A stretch of 64,000 bases of DNA, taken from Dehalobacter sp. DCM. GTDB lineage: Bacteria > Bacillota > Desulfitobacteriia > Desulfitobacteriales > Syntrophobotulaceae. The stretch covers positions 172,001 through 236,000 of the forward strand of contig NZ_CP092282.1 in the NCBI RefSeq assembly GCF_024972775.1. The letters run 5' to 3'. The position numbers and the translations under genes were made by a program. The notes below the pieces were generated by a model. It was not told the origin of the DNA, made no database searches, and saw only the letters and a program-made list of their open reading frames with translations. Of the stretch, positions 7,086 to 15,521 are shown in pieces. The first letter of the stretch is position 1. Every line of letters begins with the position of its first letter.

Positions 7086-9515
7086 CTAAGATGTGGATTC
7101 CTGACGTCTCGTGGCTACCAGTGGGAAGGTCTCCGTGATCACTTCTTCCTTGGACTGCCCATCGTTGACTCTCAGCCACACATACTGGGCGCCGTAGCCC
7201 TTGATTTTCTTCTTCTGGCCGGAGTACACCCAGCCGCCGATTTTTTGCATGATGAGCTTGATCTTGTAGCTGTCCGCCTGGCGTTCGAATTTGCCCCGGT
7301 CGTTCCCGAAGCACTCGCACCAGATCTCCATGTTGCTGACATACTCGCGAAGCACAGTGCCTGGAGCCTGGAGAGGGTCGTCGGATGAGAAGTAGTTTTT
7401 CCTGCTATAGAGATCCATGTCGTACCAGTTCTCAGGCAGGAGCATGTCCAGGAAGTCCTTCACGACGCCTTCCCGTTCGTCGGTCTCAAGGGCGGCAGTC
7501 TGTTCGGCTTTAGCTTGCTCGGCGGCTTCGCCGTCCAGATAGAGTTTCTCGCCTTGGGTCCAGTAGTATTTGGCTTCAGCCCAGATCTGGGGTACATCCG
7601 TTTCCGGCAGATCCCAACCCTTCTTTGTGGAGCCGTGGACGCGGACCACCCAGAACCTTCGGTTGCCCGTGGTGTCACGAAGGAAGCCTGCGCTTTCGGC
7701 ATTGGTCGAGCCGACCAGGATGCACTGGCGGGGATGACTCTCAACGGACCTGCCGTAGGAAGGCCGGTACTGGTCGTCCTGCCTTGAAAGAAATCCCTTG
7801 ATGTTGTTGACGTCCATCTTGGACAGACCGGCAAGCTCCGGGATCTCAACGATCCACACGCCCTGGATCTTCTCGGCTGCATCTTTGCCTTTGCCCATAT
7901 CCGTAAAGTTCAGGCTGTCAGAGAACCACTCACCGGCGAGCCTTGCGAAGAAGGTGGACTTGCCAAGGTCCGTCTGACCGTTAAGCACCAGCATGGAGTC
8001 GTACTTGACGCCCGGATGATAGATACGGGCGACCGCCGCCACCAGAGTCTTTCTGGTGACGGTCCTGGTGTATTTGGTGTCGTCGGCTCCGAAATATTCG
8101 ATGAGCAGCGTGTCGACCCGGCAAACGCCATCCCATGGGGGAAGGCAGTCCAGGTATTCCTTAATGGGATGGAAGGCCCGGTCGTCAGCAACCTTCGTTA
8201 TCGCAAGCTCGTAATTTCTGGATGAGAAGGTTCTGTATGTCCTATCCACGTAAGCCACCAGCTGGGCCGTATCTGCGTCTCGCCAGGACTGGTGCGGTCT
8301 TGACCACGGAAGGCCTGGGTCTCCGTAGATCTGGTTGGCCAGGCGGTTGTATCTGATCCCTTGCAGCTTGGAGTCGTTTTTTAGGATCAGGAGCAGGTTG
8401 CCCAGATTGTTCTTGAGGACCGTGGATCGCGGCTCATATTCCAGGTTTTTCTCCCAATCGGAATTCACTTCTGTGAAATCCGAGGATGCCTGGGCTTTGC
8501 GTTCATCGGCCAGAAGGAGCTTCACCCGTTCGTCGGATACAGCAAGTTCCGTCATGGACTTGTAGGACGGGAGCTTGGTGACAGGCGTTTCCTCCGGATA
8601 GTTTTTATCCTGGTCGCGGTACTTATGGAACCTGACCAGGTCGAAGGCGTTCATCAGTTTCCCGCAGGCAGGGTCTGTGGCATGGTGGCTGTATGCAAAT
8701 TTGCCATCGTAGATCACCACGCCGGCGCTGCTGTCTGCAGGGATGTAGTCATACCTCCCGTTCATGGCGGAGGGTCCGTAGATGTCCGAGAGGAAGGTAT
8801 CGATGGCCTCCTCGACGCTGTACGCCCGATTGAAGGCGCCGATGATGCCCGGTTTTGTGAGCGGGTCTGCAGCCTGGGCTGCCGCTGTGTGGATCACTTC
8901 CGACTGCCTGCTGGAGCGCGGCCAGGTGGACTCGTCCTGCCAGTTGTCGTATCGGGACAGGTAGTCGTCAGGATTGAGGACCTTGCCGTCATGTCTTTTG
9001 TAGAAGAACTCTCCGTTTGATGAGGTTGACGGCCAGTACATCAGGCGGTGCGGCTCGTAGGTCGTGTCGTCGAAAAGGTCGATCCCGATTTCCTTGGCCA
9101 CCATCCTGGCAACTGCAGGATATTCCGCTTCAGAGATTTCCCGGGCCAATGGTATTGCCAGACGGATGCGGGGATGCTCCGGGGTATGCTTGTGGGTGGA
9201 GTATGCGCAGCATGTAAAATCATGGAGCATGGTCAGTTCGTCCCAGATGTCCGGGGTACCGTAGTCCATGTCGAGCAGGACCATGGAACGGCAAAGGACG
9301 AAGCCCTTCTTGCGCCTGCCTTCCCGGAGATGTCCGGCAACATAGCCGCCCACATCCTTGATGTCGTCCTGCTGACCCTTTTTGAGCTTGCGGTATTCCT
9401 GGACGGTTTCGGTTGTCCTGATGGTGGTGCTGACCCTGGTGCAGAAGTCATCCCAGGAGATTTCATTGTTCTTCCATTTCTTATCAAGCCGGCTGTTGCC
9501 GTAGGATATCTTCAT
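7086..9515 (-). CDS. VapE-type primase-helicase
   Basis: An 809-residue protein. The N-terminal third has primase-polymerase features (MVLLDMDYGTPDIWDE, HPRIRLAIPLAREI, EPHRLMYWPS). The centre and C-terminus are the virulence-associated E superfamily helicase domain. It has Walker A NGQTDLGKSTFFARL, Walker B-like VWIVEIPELAGLS, sensor ILVGSTNAESAGFLRD and arginine-finger segment GNRRFWVVRV. It would prime and unwind phage DNA at the fork. The P-loop has Asp where relatives usually have Gly or Ile (TDLGKS). The start overlaps the stop of the upstream gene as ATGA. A large untranslated gap follows downstream. Confidence 0.9.
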   Translation of the reverse strand: MKISYGNSRLDKKWKNNEISWDDFCTRVSTTIRTTETVQEYRKLKKGQQDDIKDVGGYVAGHLREGRRKKGFVLCRSMVLLDMDYGTPDIWDELTMLHDFTCCAYSTHKHTPEHPRIRLAIPLAREISEAEYPAVARMVAKEIGIDLFDDTTYEPHRLMYWPSTSSNGEFFYKRHDGKVLNPDDYLSRYDNWQDESTWPRSSRQSEVIHTAAAQAADPLTKPGIIGAFNRAYSVEEAIDTFLSDIYGPSAMNGRYDYIPADSSAGVVIYDGKFAYSHHATDPACGKLMNAFDLVRFHKYRDQDKNYPEETPVTKLPSYKSMTELAVSDERVKLLLADERKAQASSDFTEVNSDWEKNLEYEPRSTVLKNNLGNLLLILKNDSKLQGIRYNRLANQIYGDPGLPWSRPHQSWRDADTAQLVAYVDRTYRTFSSRNYELAITKVADDRAFHPIKEYLDCLPPWDGVCRVDTLLIEYFGADDTKYTRTVTRKTLVAAVARIYHPGVKYDSMLVLNGQTDLGKSTFFARLAGEWFSDSLNFTDMGKGKDAAEKIQGVWIVEIPELAGLSKMDVNNIKGFLSRQDDQYRPSYGRSVESHPRQCILVGSTNAESAGFLRDTTGNRRFWVVRVHGSTKKGWDLPETDVPQIWAEAKYYWTQGEKLYLDGEAAEQAKAEQTAALETDEREGVVKDFLDMLLPENWYDMDLYSRKNYFSSDDPLQAPGTVLREYVSNMEIWCECFGNDRGKFERQADSYKIKLIMQKIGGWVYSGQKKKIKGYGAQYVWLRVNDGQSKEEVITETFPLVATRRQESTS

Positions 9516-9841
9516 CGAGAGTCCTCCTTAGCCTGGTCCTCCAATACGGAGACGGCAAACTTCAGGGCTTCGATGAAGGTTTCCAGCTCGCAGTCGCCGC
9601 CAAGCGCGACTTCAAACCCGTCGCAGCCGCCCCAGCGGTTGGGGATGGCCTTAACATCGATGTCGGTGCCGCCCAGGTCAGCGATGCGGATATAGGTCCT
9701 CGATCCGTGGCCGGAGTCCCCGCCCTGATAACCGTTGGTTCCAGCTTCGACTTCCAGCATGTTTGCGCTGATAACCTCTCGCTGCCAGGTTTCTATTTTC
9801 TTGCCATTGACCATTCTCTGTTTACTTTTGATCTCGTACAT
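9512..9841 (-). CDS. Small phage protein of unknown function
   Basis: Start at 9841 (MYEIKSKQRMVNGKK), 109 residues. I do not recognise a characterised family. The protein is acidic at the C-terminus (LETFIEALKFAVSVLEDQAK helix) and has a Gly-rich middle (GYQGGDSGHGSRTYIRIADL). It overlaps the VapE start by 4 bases and the upstream gene by 20. Translational coupling to the replication genes is therefore likely, and a role in replication or its regulation is plausible. Confidence 0.7.
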   Translation of the reverse strand: MYEIKSKQRMVNGKKIETWQREVISANMLEVEAGTNGYQGGDSGHGSRTYIRIADLGGTDIDVKAIPNRWGGCDGFEVALGGDCELETFIEALKFAVSVLEDQAKEDSR

Positions 9842-10262
9842 TTTGGGCCTCCTCGCAATTCGTGTTGAAGTATCGGATGGTGTAGTTCCTGCGCTTGGCC
9901 CTGTCGATCTCGGCTTCCATGCCGCAGGAGACATAGGTTCCGAACACCCAGACTTCAGCGCATTTTGACATCAGTACATTGCCAAAGAACAGGCCCAGCT
10001 CCCGCTCAGCAGGCAGGCTGTCATCGAGGAATTGGGTGAACAGCAAGTGCGGCGCGATAGGGATATAGCCCCTATCTGCCGCAAATCTGCTGTAGCGTCT
10101 GGCCGCCAGGGTATTTGACTCGATGTCCCCGGAATAAGGGGAACAGATATATACCATCGGGCGGAAGGTGTTCCTGGCTTTCTCTGATTGTTCGACCGCC
10201 GTCAGGGCTTCATAGGCGGTGGGGTCGTAGTAGCCTTCGGAGTTGAATTTGCTTATGCTCAT
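9822..10262 (-). CDS. DUF4406-like protein (nucleoside deoxyribosyltransferase fold)
   Basis: 146 residues. VYICSPYSGDIESNTLAARR near residue 37, IPIAPHLLFTQFLDD, and CAEVWVFGTYVSCGMEAEID are the hallmark blocks of DUF4406. This family resembles nucleoside 2-deoxyribosyltransferases. Family members are common in Firmicute phages, where a role in nucleotide salvage or modification is suspected but not shown. It overlaps the next gene by 20 bases and lies 13 bases from the upstream Rha gene. Confidence 0.75.
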   Translation of the reverse strand: MSISKFNSEGYYDPTAYEALTAVEQSEKARNTFRPMVYICSPYSGDIESNTLAARRYSRFAADRGYIPIAPHLLFTQFLDDSLPAERELGLFFGNVLMSKCAEVWVFGTYVSCGMEAEIDRAKRRNYTIRYFNTNCEEAQNVRDQK

Positions 10263-10275
10263 CGTCCCGACCCCG

Positions 10276-10944
10276 CTATGCGATTTTCTTCTGGAGCTTC
10301 ATCTTGTACCATTCAAGGTGACGCTTGCGCTGCTCATAGTCGGGTACAGCCAGGAGGAGCCCGATGTCCACCTTTTGGAGGATCTCGATCATCTGGATCT
10401 GGTCATCTGAAAGGTAAGGGCGGATGCTGGTGCCTTTTTCAAGACCATGGGCTTGCCTGAACTGTTTTGCCGACATCCCGGTGACGATCCGGTTGATCAT
10501 GTCGCACTCGTTGCTGAAATGGTAAGGCTTCGGGTTGTCGTGAAGGAGCTTGATATTTTCGGTGAGCAGAGGGAAGTCCTTACGGGCTGTGACCAGCGTC
10601 TTGATGAACTTCTCCATTTCGTTGAAACGTCTGATGTAGAGTTCCTTGAATCGCATAGCCTTTTGGCCGGTGTATCCCATAACCAGCATGGTGAAGCCAT
10701 CCCGCGTCATCATGTAGCAAGGAAGCTTTCTGCCGGTCTTATCCTTGTAGTAGGTCAGCTCAAAATTGGATTCAGTGAACTCATCACTCAATCCAGATCT
10801 GGAGTCAGTGATTTTCGCGATGTCCCGCAAAACGTGGAAGTGTTCTTTCTCAAAGAACTCGGCGATATATAGGCTGTCGACCCTGGCGGTGTCGTTGGTG
10901 TCTGCGAAAACTCCGTAGTTGTCTTTTGGTATCAGTTCTTTCAT
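10276..10944 (-). CDS. Rha-family phage regulatory protein
   Basis: Start at 10944 (MKELIPKDNYGVFAD), 222 residues. The N-terminal 110 residues are the pRha domain: VDSLYIAEFFEKEHFHVLRD, FELTYYKDKTGRKLPCYMMT and RDGFTMLVMGYTGQKAMRFK. The C-terminal half is a helical antirepressor-like region ending in basic residues. Rha from phage P22 relatives blocks phage growth in hosts lacking integration host factor; here it is probably a regulator of early expression or antirepressor. The start overlaps the upstream gene's stop by 4 bases. Confidence 0.85.
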   Translation of the reverse strand: MKELIPKDNYGVFADTNDTARVDSLYIAEFFEKEHFHVLRDIAKITDSRSGLSDEFTESNFELTYYKDKTGRKLPCYMMTRDGFTMLVMGYTGQKAMRFKELYIRRFNEMEKFIKTLVTARKDFPLLTENIKLLHDNPKPYHFSNECDMINRIVTGMSAKQFRQAHGLEKGTSIRPYLSDDQIQMIEILQKVDIGLLLAVPDYEQRKRHLEWYKMKLQKKIA

Positions 10945-11150
10945 CTCAATAATCCCTCCAATCTTTCCCTGCTGCAGTCCGTGCAATATACTGATGTGCC
11001 GTAAAGGTCGCCCTCGCCGTCGCCGAGCAGTTCACCCAGGTCGACCTGGACTTCACACCCGCAACCGGGGCAGGTGCAGTAGACATTATAGTCATGGATC
11101 TCCACCATGACCTCAGCCGCTTCACTGAGTTTTTCTTTAACGTAGAACAT
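10941..11150 (-). CDS. Small Cys-rich (zinc ribbon-like) phage protein
   Basis: Start at 11150 (MFYVKEKLSEAAEVM), 69 residues. Two Cys pairs, CTCPGCGCEVQVDLG and VYCTDCSRERLEGLL, suggest a zinc ribbon. No specific function can be assigned. It is the first gene after the DNA polymerase. The three-copy hairpin element lies 40 bases upstream of its start. Confidence 0.65.
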   Translation of the reverse strand: MFYVKEKLSEAAEVMVEIHDYNVYCTCPGCGCEVQVDLGELLGDGEGDLYGTSVYCTDCSRERLEGLLR

Positions 11151-11191
11151 TTCTATGACCTCCCATCTTGAAGGCATCATTGCCTCCTATA

Positions 11192-11228
11192 ATCCAAAGG
11201 ACAGAAGATGGTTCCATGAGTACCATCC
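11192..11228 (-). promoter_or_regulatory. Phage intercistronic hairpin element, copy A
   Basis: On the minus strand the element is a hairpin, GATGGT/ACCATC, around GTACTCATGGA, followed by the conserved single-stranded box TTCTGTCCTTTGGAT. It begins directly after the polymerase stop codon. Two more copies lie at 15412-15449 and 15483-15520. The stem bases differ between copies while pairing is kept, which supports RNA function. Candidate structured RNAs named after DUF2800 and DUF2815 have been described upstream of such phage genes; identity with those is inferred. Confidence 0.6.
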
Positions 11229-11229
11229 A

Positions 11230-13170
11230 TTAATCTTTTTTATAAAAATCAGTTTCATAGCCGTCAGCCCGGAGCAGAAGCCCTTTCGCCCAGGGTGGGG
11301 TAAGCCCCATCTTGGTGCAGATAGCTTCCATGGAAGTGTCCATTTCAGCTTCAATGACCACCTCGTCATGGACATGCATGACGATGCTGCAGTCCCTGAG
11401 GTTCTTCATGGCAAAGCAGAGAATGTCGCGGCTGGTGGCTTGCACGATGTTCTCGACAAACTTGGGGCCGTAACTTTGGATCCGCTCCCATTTCTTCGTG
11501 CTTCCGACGCCTTCGTAGGTCACGCATTCCGATCCGAACTGGTTCTCGCCGATACGGGGTTTGACATAGGTCAGGCGTCTCCCCGAGGGAAGCGTGATAA
11601 AGAGCATCCCGCTTTGGTAGGTGAACCTGATCCCATGGGTTTGCGTGACCGTCTTTTCCCTGACCGCCTTTAGTGCCGCCCGGTCCACGTCCCACCAGAA
11701 CCTTACGATGTTCTGGTTTGATGATCGCCACGCAGTGACCAGTGGTTGAAGTTCTTCCTCGGTAAGTCCCATTTCCAACGCTCCCATGGCTTTCAGCGCA
11801 CCGACCGATCCGCCGTAGCCCAGGGCCAGTTCGGCAATTTTTCCTTTTTGTCTGAGATGGGAATTGACGCCATGCTTCTCAACGGGGACCCGGAACATCT
11901 GGGAAGCCGATGCGCAATAGATGTCGCCGCCTGATGCAAATACTTCCTGACGCCAGGATTCTCCGGCAAGCCAGGCAATCACACGGGCCTCGATGGCGGA
12001 GAAGTCCGCAACGACCAGCTTGCAGCCGGGCCTTGGTATGAAGGCGGTCCGAATCAGTTCTGACAGGACTTCGGGCACGGCATCGTAGAGCATTTCCAGT
12101 GCTTCAAAGTTGCCGTCCTTCACCAAACCTCGGGCTTCCTCCAGGTCGGGCATATGGTTCTGCGGCAGGTTCTGCATCTGAATAAGCCTGCCCGCCCATC
12201 GGCCGGTGCGGTTTGCTCCATAGAACTGGAACATCCCCCGAGCACGGCCATCACTACAGACTGCATTCTCCATGGCCTGGTATTTTTTGATGGAGGATTT
12301 CGCAAGCTGCTGACGGAGCGCCAATACTTCGCCAAGGGGAGCCGGAGCGGTCTTTAGGAGTTCAGCCACTACTTTCTTGCCCAGAGTGTCGGTTTCCAAG
12401 CCATTATCGAAAAGCCACTGCTTCATTTGGGCCACCGAATTGGGATTGTCCAGCTCCGTCAGGTCCTGCATCAGGCTGACGAGTTTAGATCTTGATTCCC
12501 GATCAGCTTGAATGGCGTTTTTTACGAAAGGCACATCTAACTCAACTCCACGGTCATTGATCTCCTGGTCCAGGAGGTATTCCTCCCAGACAGAATCAGG
12601 CACAGGGAACTTCTCGAGTTTTTCCTGGATGGCGAGTTCAGCCTCGACATCCCTGAGGTTGTATTCCTTAAAGGTTGACCACTTTTCAGGGGAATGGGTC
12701 GGAAGGTTACGGGTCCGCATGCCGTTTGTCGCGGTTGGATTGCAGGGTTGGCAGAAATATCGGATGAGGTCCTTGCCTTCCTTCAGCTTTTGTTTTTCAA
12801 GGACCAAGACTGCGCCGACTCCCTCCAGCGAGAGTGGCAGTCCCATGAATGCCGACCAGACCATGGAGCAGCGCCATTGCTTTGGATCAAGATACCTTCC
12901 TGTTGGCAAGCCCAGGTGTCTTGAAAGGCAGATGCGCTCAAAATTCGCATTGAAGGCCCACTTCAATATGGTTTCATCTTCAAGGGCGTTGATAATATCC
13001 GCCGGTATCGATTCACCTTCAGCCAGGTCGACGACCCTGACATCTCCTCCATCAATGGAATAACCAAAGAGGAGGATCTCGAACTCCGGGGACTCGACAT
13101 AGCGGTAGACCCCGCTTTTGGCGAGGTCTACGTTGCTATAGCTTTCAATGTCGATGCTGAGCGTCCTCAA
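11230..13170 (-). CDS. Phage DNA polymerase, family A, with 3'-5' exonuclease
   Basis: 646 residues. The N-terminal DEDDy proofreading domain shows Exo I SIDIESYS (residues 5-12), Exo II FNANFERICLS and Exo III YNLRDVEAE. The polymerase domain has motif A VVADFSAIEARVIAWLAGE, motif B-like SHLRQKGKIAELALGYGG and motif C MHVHDEVVIEAE. These phage PolA-like enzymes lack the 5' nuclease domain of bacterial Pol I. The start overlaps DUF2815 as ATGA. This is the replicative polymerase of the element together with VapE. Confidence 0.95.
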   Translation of the reverse strand: MRTLSIDIESYSNVDLAKSGVYRYVESPEFEILLFGYSIDGGDVRVVDLAEGESIPADIINALEDETILKWAFNANFERICLSRHLGLPTGRYLDPKQWRCSMVWSAFMGLPLSLEGVGAVLVLEKQKLKEGKDLIRYFCQPCNPTATNGMRTRNLPTHSPEKWSTFKEYNLRDVEAELAIQEKLEKFPVPDSVWEEYLLDQEINDRGVELDVPFVKNAIQADRESRSKLVSLMQDLTELDNPNSVAQMKQWLFDNGLETDTLGKKVVAELLKTAPAPLGEVLALRQQLAKSSIKKYQAMENAVCSDGRARGMFQFYGANRTGRWAGRLIQMQNLPQNHMPDLEEARGLVKDGNFEALEMLYDAVPEVLSELIRTAFIPRPGCKLVVADFSAIEARVIAWLAGESWRQEVFASGGDIYCASASQMFRVPVEKHGVNSHLRQKGKIAELALGYGGSVGALKAMGALEMGLTEEELQPLVTAWRSSNQNIVRFWWDVDRAALKAVREKTVTQTHGIRFTYQSGMLFITLPSGRRLTYVKPRIGENQFGSECVTYEGVGSTKKWERIQSYGPKFVENIVQATSRDILCFAMKNLRDCSIVMHVHDEVVIEAEMDTSMEAICTKMGLTPPWAKGLLLRADGYETDFYKKD

Positions 13171-13745
13171 GACAGGAAGTCCTCGTCGAGATCGCTGGAG
13201 AAGTCGTCCTCAGCTCTCGATTTCCCTCCCAGGGGTTCTCCGTCGCGAACCTTCTGCAGGTTGTTGAGTCCGCAGGCGATGCCTTTATTACCGTTGCTGT
13301 TGAAGGCGTAGAAGTTGATGCTGGCTCGGCCATACACTCCGCTGTATACTTCAGCACGGTTGAGGATGATGTTGCGGTCTGCATCCACAATCCCAGGCGC
13401 GGTACCTGAGTTGGCATTGATGAAGTAGGCATTGGCATAGGCTGGATCATCCGGCCTTTCGATGTCGCCATCGCGCAGGGGTGTTTTGATGGCTGCAAGC
13501 GGAGGCACGGATTTTCCGTTGCCTTTCAGCTTGGCTTCACCCTCATGGTAGGCGGCTTCAATGGCGGCTTTGATCTTTGAGACAGTCAGGGTGTCGGTCT
13601 TGGGGATGATCAGTGATACAGAGAATTTGGGGGTTCCGCCGTTGATGGATTTTGCTTCCCACACGTTGGCATAAGACCAGCGCGTTTCGGGACCGGTGAT
13701 GACCTTCATGGGGTTGCTGTTGACTTTGTTTGCATTATTGGACAT
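13167..13745 (-). CDS. DUF2815 protein, probable ssDNA-binding replication protein
   Basis: 192 residues with the DUF2815 blocks: NPMKVITGPETRWSYANVWE, PKFSVSLIIPKTDTLTVSKI and NGNKGIACGLNNLQKVRDGE. The C-terminus is acidic (DDFSSDLDEDFLS), as in single-strand binding proteins that recruit partners with an acidic tail. Members sit next to PolA-type polymerases and DUF2800 nucleases in Clostridia phages, as here. The SSB-like role is inferred from tail and context. Confidence 0.85.
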   Translation of the reverse strand: MSNNANKVNSNPMKVITGPETRWSYANVWEAKSINGGTPKFSVSLIIPKTDTLTVSKIKAAIEAAYHEGEAKLKGNGKSVPPLAAIKTPLRDGDIERPDDPAYANAYFINANSGTAPGIVDADRNIILNRAEVYSGVYGRASINFYAFNSNGNKGIACGLNNLQKVRDGEPLGGKSRAEDDFSSDLDEDFLS

Positions 13746-13761
13746 AAGATTTTCCTCCTAA

Positions 13762-14880
13762 TTATTCGTTGAAATCATTTTGTGCTGTATGGATTGCCAG
13801 TCTTTTATCGCTCTCCGGCACAAGCGTTGGTTTGCCCTGGGGTTTTTCGATGTAGCTGCCTAAGATCTCCTCAAAACGTTTCTTGCCAAGAAGAGACGTC
13901 ATGGCGGTGAGACCAAGGACTTTCTGTTCATATGGGTCGTATCCGGCTGCGCTTACAACCTCAGCCACTGCTTGTTCGTTGATGTACTTGCGGTTGGCTC
14001 TGCCTTCGACCAGCTTCCATCCGTCCCACTGTTTTCCGCTGACGGCAGCCTGAAGCGCGTATTCCTTGATATCTGAAGCCCAGGAAACCAAGTCGTCGAC
14101 TTTGCTGAGGATGATTTCGACCTCCTGATCGGTCAGCAGAGGCGGCAGTTCGAAGTCGAACCTTGCCAGTTCCATGTTCTGTTCGGCCCTTGCGCGGCAC
14201 TCATGTTTGGCTTTGCAGAACTGACACCACTCGCCGCTAAGGAAGCTTCCTTCTCCCGCATAGGCAAGCTCCGCAGCCGGTTTGAGAATTTCCTCAGCCC
14301 ACTGGTACAGAGACTCCTTGAAGACCGTATGGGTGGAGATGTTGTCTCTTCTGGGCTGGTAGATTGTCATGGAGACCGAGTCGATGTCGTAGATCCCGTC
14401 AAATATCTCCAAGGCCCCAAGGGCGTAGAGCTTCATCTGAGGATTATTTTCAGAAGTTACAATTATCCCGGCTCCAAATTTGAAATCGCATATGTGAAGC
14501 ACTCCATCGGCAATGATCACACAGTCGCCTGTTCCAAAGCCGCCCTCGACATACCTTGAGAAATCAAGCCGTTGTTCAATGAGCACCAAGGGATCGGAGC
14601 AGGTCTTTTTTGCGGTTTCAACCAGCTCCAGGATGTAGGCGGCATAACCATCGGCGCAGTTCTCCATTTCCTGGCTGTAGTAGGTCAGGTCCTCAGTCGG
14701 GTCTTTTGAGGGGATGCCGAGAAGTGTCTTCAGCTTGTGCTCGCAGAGCGTATGGGCGTCCGTACCCTCGGCCGCATAGTTGCTGCCTTTGTCCTCATAG
14801 CTTTCGCAGACCCTGGCCGAAGGCGGACAATGGAGCCACCTGTGGGATGATGAGGCGGACAGAAGCGCATGTTTACCCAT
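13762..14880 (-). CDS. DUF2800 protein, Cas4/RecB-like PD-(D/E)XK nuclease
   Basis: Start at 14880 (MGKHALLSASSSHRWLHCPP), 372 residues; the longer frame upstream has no ribosome site. The start resembles AddB/Cas4-type nucleases (SSHRWLHCPPSARVCESY). Then come VLIEQRLDF, FGTGDCVIIADGVLHICDFK (catalytic Asp and Asp-x-Lys) and a Cys cluster, WCQFCKAKHECRARAE. With the early Cys it could hold an iron-sulfur cluster. A recombination nuclease for phage replication is likely. It overlaps the upstream gene by 8 bases. Confidence 0.85.
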   Translation of the reverse strand: MGKHALLSASSSHRWLHCPPSARVCESYEDKGSNYAAEGTDAHTLCEHKLKTLLGIPSKDPTEDLTYYSQEMENCADGYAAYILELVETAKKTCSDPLVLIEQRLDFSRYVEGGFGTGDCVIIADGVLHICDFKFGAGIIVTSENNPQMKLYALGALEIFDGIYDIDSVSMTIYQPRRDNISTHTVFKESLYQWAEEILKPAAELAYAGEGSFLSGEWCQFCKAKHECRARAEQNMELARFDFELPPLLTDQEVEIILSKVDDLVSWASDIKEYALQAAVSGKQWDGWKLVEGRANRKYINEQAVAEVVSAAGYDPYEQKVLGLTAMTSLLGKKRFEEILGSYIEKPQGKPTLVPESDKRLAIHTAQNDFNE

Positions 14881-15205
14881 TCCCAAGCACCCCGGCTTCC
14901 TGTAGGAGCGAAGGATATTTTGAAGGATCAATCTCCGACAGTTTTTCCGCGCCATGCTTTTCAAGCAGAGTTCTGACCTCAGCTGTGAACCCCGCCCGGG
15001 ATTTCTCGGCAAGGACGGCCCTGACTTCCTCGAGAGCGATTGGCTTACTTTCCGGTACTACCTGTTCCGCTATTGCAGTTTCCACAGGCTCTTGGGCATC
15101 GTTGCCAGTGAACATTTCGGACAAAGACTCCGAAATGCCGATCAGGGCTTGACCGCAATGTTTAAGTTCCGATACCAACAGATTTAGTTCACTCATCTTG
15201 CCCAT
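14873..15205 (-). CDS. Small phage protein with RRP5-like C-terminal helix pattern
   Basis: Start at 15205 (MGKMSELNLLVSELK) because AAAGGAGG lies 8 bases upstream; 110 residues. The C-terminal half (ALEEVRAVLAEKSRAGFTAE, then VRTLLEKHGAEKLSEIDPSK) is a pattern often annotated in phages as rRNA biogenesis protein RRP5, a name with no functional support. It lies immediately before the DUF2800 nuclease and overlaps it, so it may assist that enzyme. Confidence 0.75.
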   Translation of the reverse strand: MGKMSELNLLVSELKHCGQALIGISESLSEMFTGNDAQEPVETAIAEQVVPESKPIALEEVRAVLAEKSRAGFTAEVRTLLEKHGAEKLSEIDPSKYPSLLQEAGVLGNG

Positions 15206-15368
15206 CCGATTTTCCTCCTTTCGCAATTTCTTCTTGCCTGGAAAGCGTCATGAGCTTCCTGGCCAGTCTTTTTGACACCACGCTGATCGCCGTCAAGATG
15301 CCGGCCAGCTCCTCGTCCAATTCATGGTCTCGGGGCTGGGTGTCGTTCTGGTTCGTCTGATTTTGCAT
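15189..15368 (-). CDS. Small hypothetical phage protein
   Basis: Start at 15368 (MQNQTNQNDTQPRDHELDEE) with TGGAGG upstream, 59 residues. The second half is a basic amphipathic helix (ISVVSKRLARKLMTLSRQEE). Function unknown. It overlaps the next gene and is the first gene after the hairpin elements, so it probably opens this cotranscribed run. Confidence 0.6.
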   Translation of the reverse strand: MQNQTNQNDTQPRDHELDEELAGILTAISVVSKRLARKLMTLSRQEEIAKGGKSDGQDE

Positions 15369-15411
15369 TCTTAAACCTCCATTCCGAGGGCTGTATTTTT
15401 TCTCCCTCACC

Positions 15412-15449
15412 ATCCAAAGGACAGAAGCCTGTCGGTTGAGTACCGGCGG
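15412..15449 (-). promoter_or_regulatory. Phage intercistronic hairpin element, copy B
   Basis: Second copy of the element. On the minus strand the stem is GCCGGT/ACCGAC-like around ACTCA, followed by GGCTTCTGTCCTTTGGAT. It sits about 45 bases upstream of the start at 15368. Confidence 0.6.
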
Positions 15450-15482
15450 TGAGGATTTTTTATTTCCGGATTGCCCTCTGCC

Positions 15483-15520
15483 TTTCAAAGGACAGAGGGG
15501 GGTACTTTGAGTACCCCGTG
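15483..15520 (-). promoter_or_regulatory. Phage intercistronic hairpin element, copy C
   Basis: Third copy, with the strongest stem (GGGGTACT, loop CAA, AGTACCCC on the minus strand), followed by CTCTGTCCTTTGAAA. It starts right after the sigma-like gene's stop and lies in tandem with copy B, 33 bases apart. Confidence 0.6.
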
Positions 15521-15521
15521 A

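Noticed and set aside
7086-9515. Plus-strand frames of up to 215 codons opposite the VapE gene
   Set aside because: They mirror the high-GC antisense of a conserved gene and have no motif or ribosome site.
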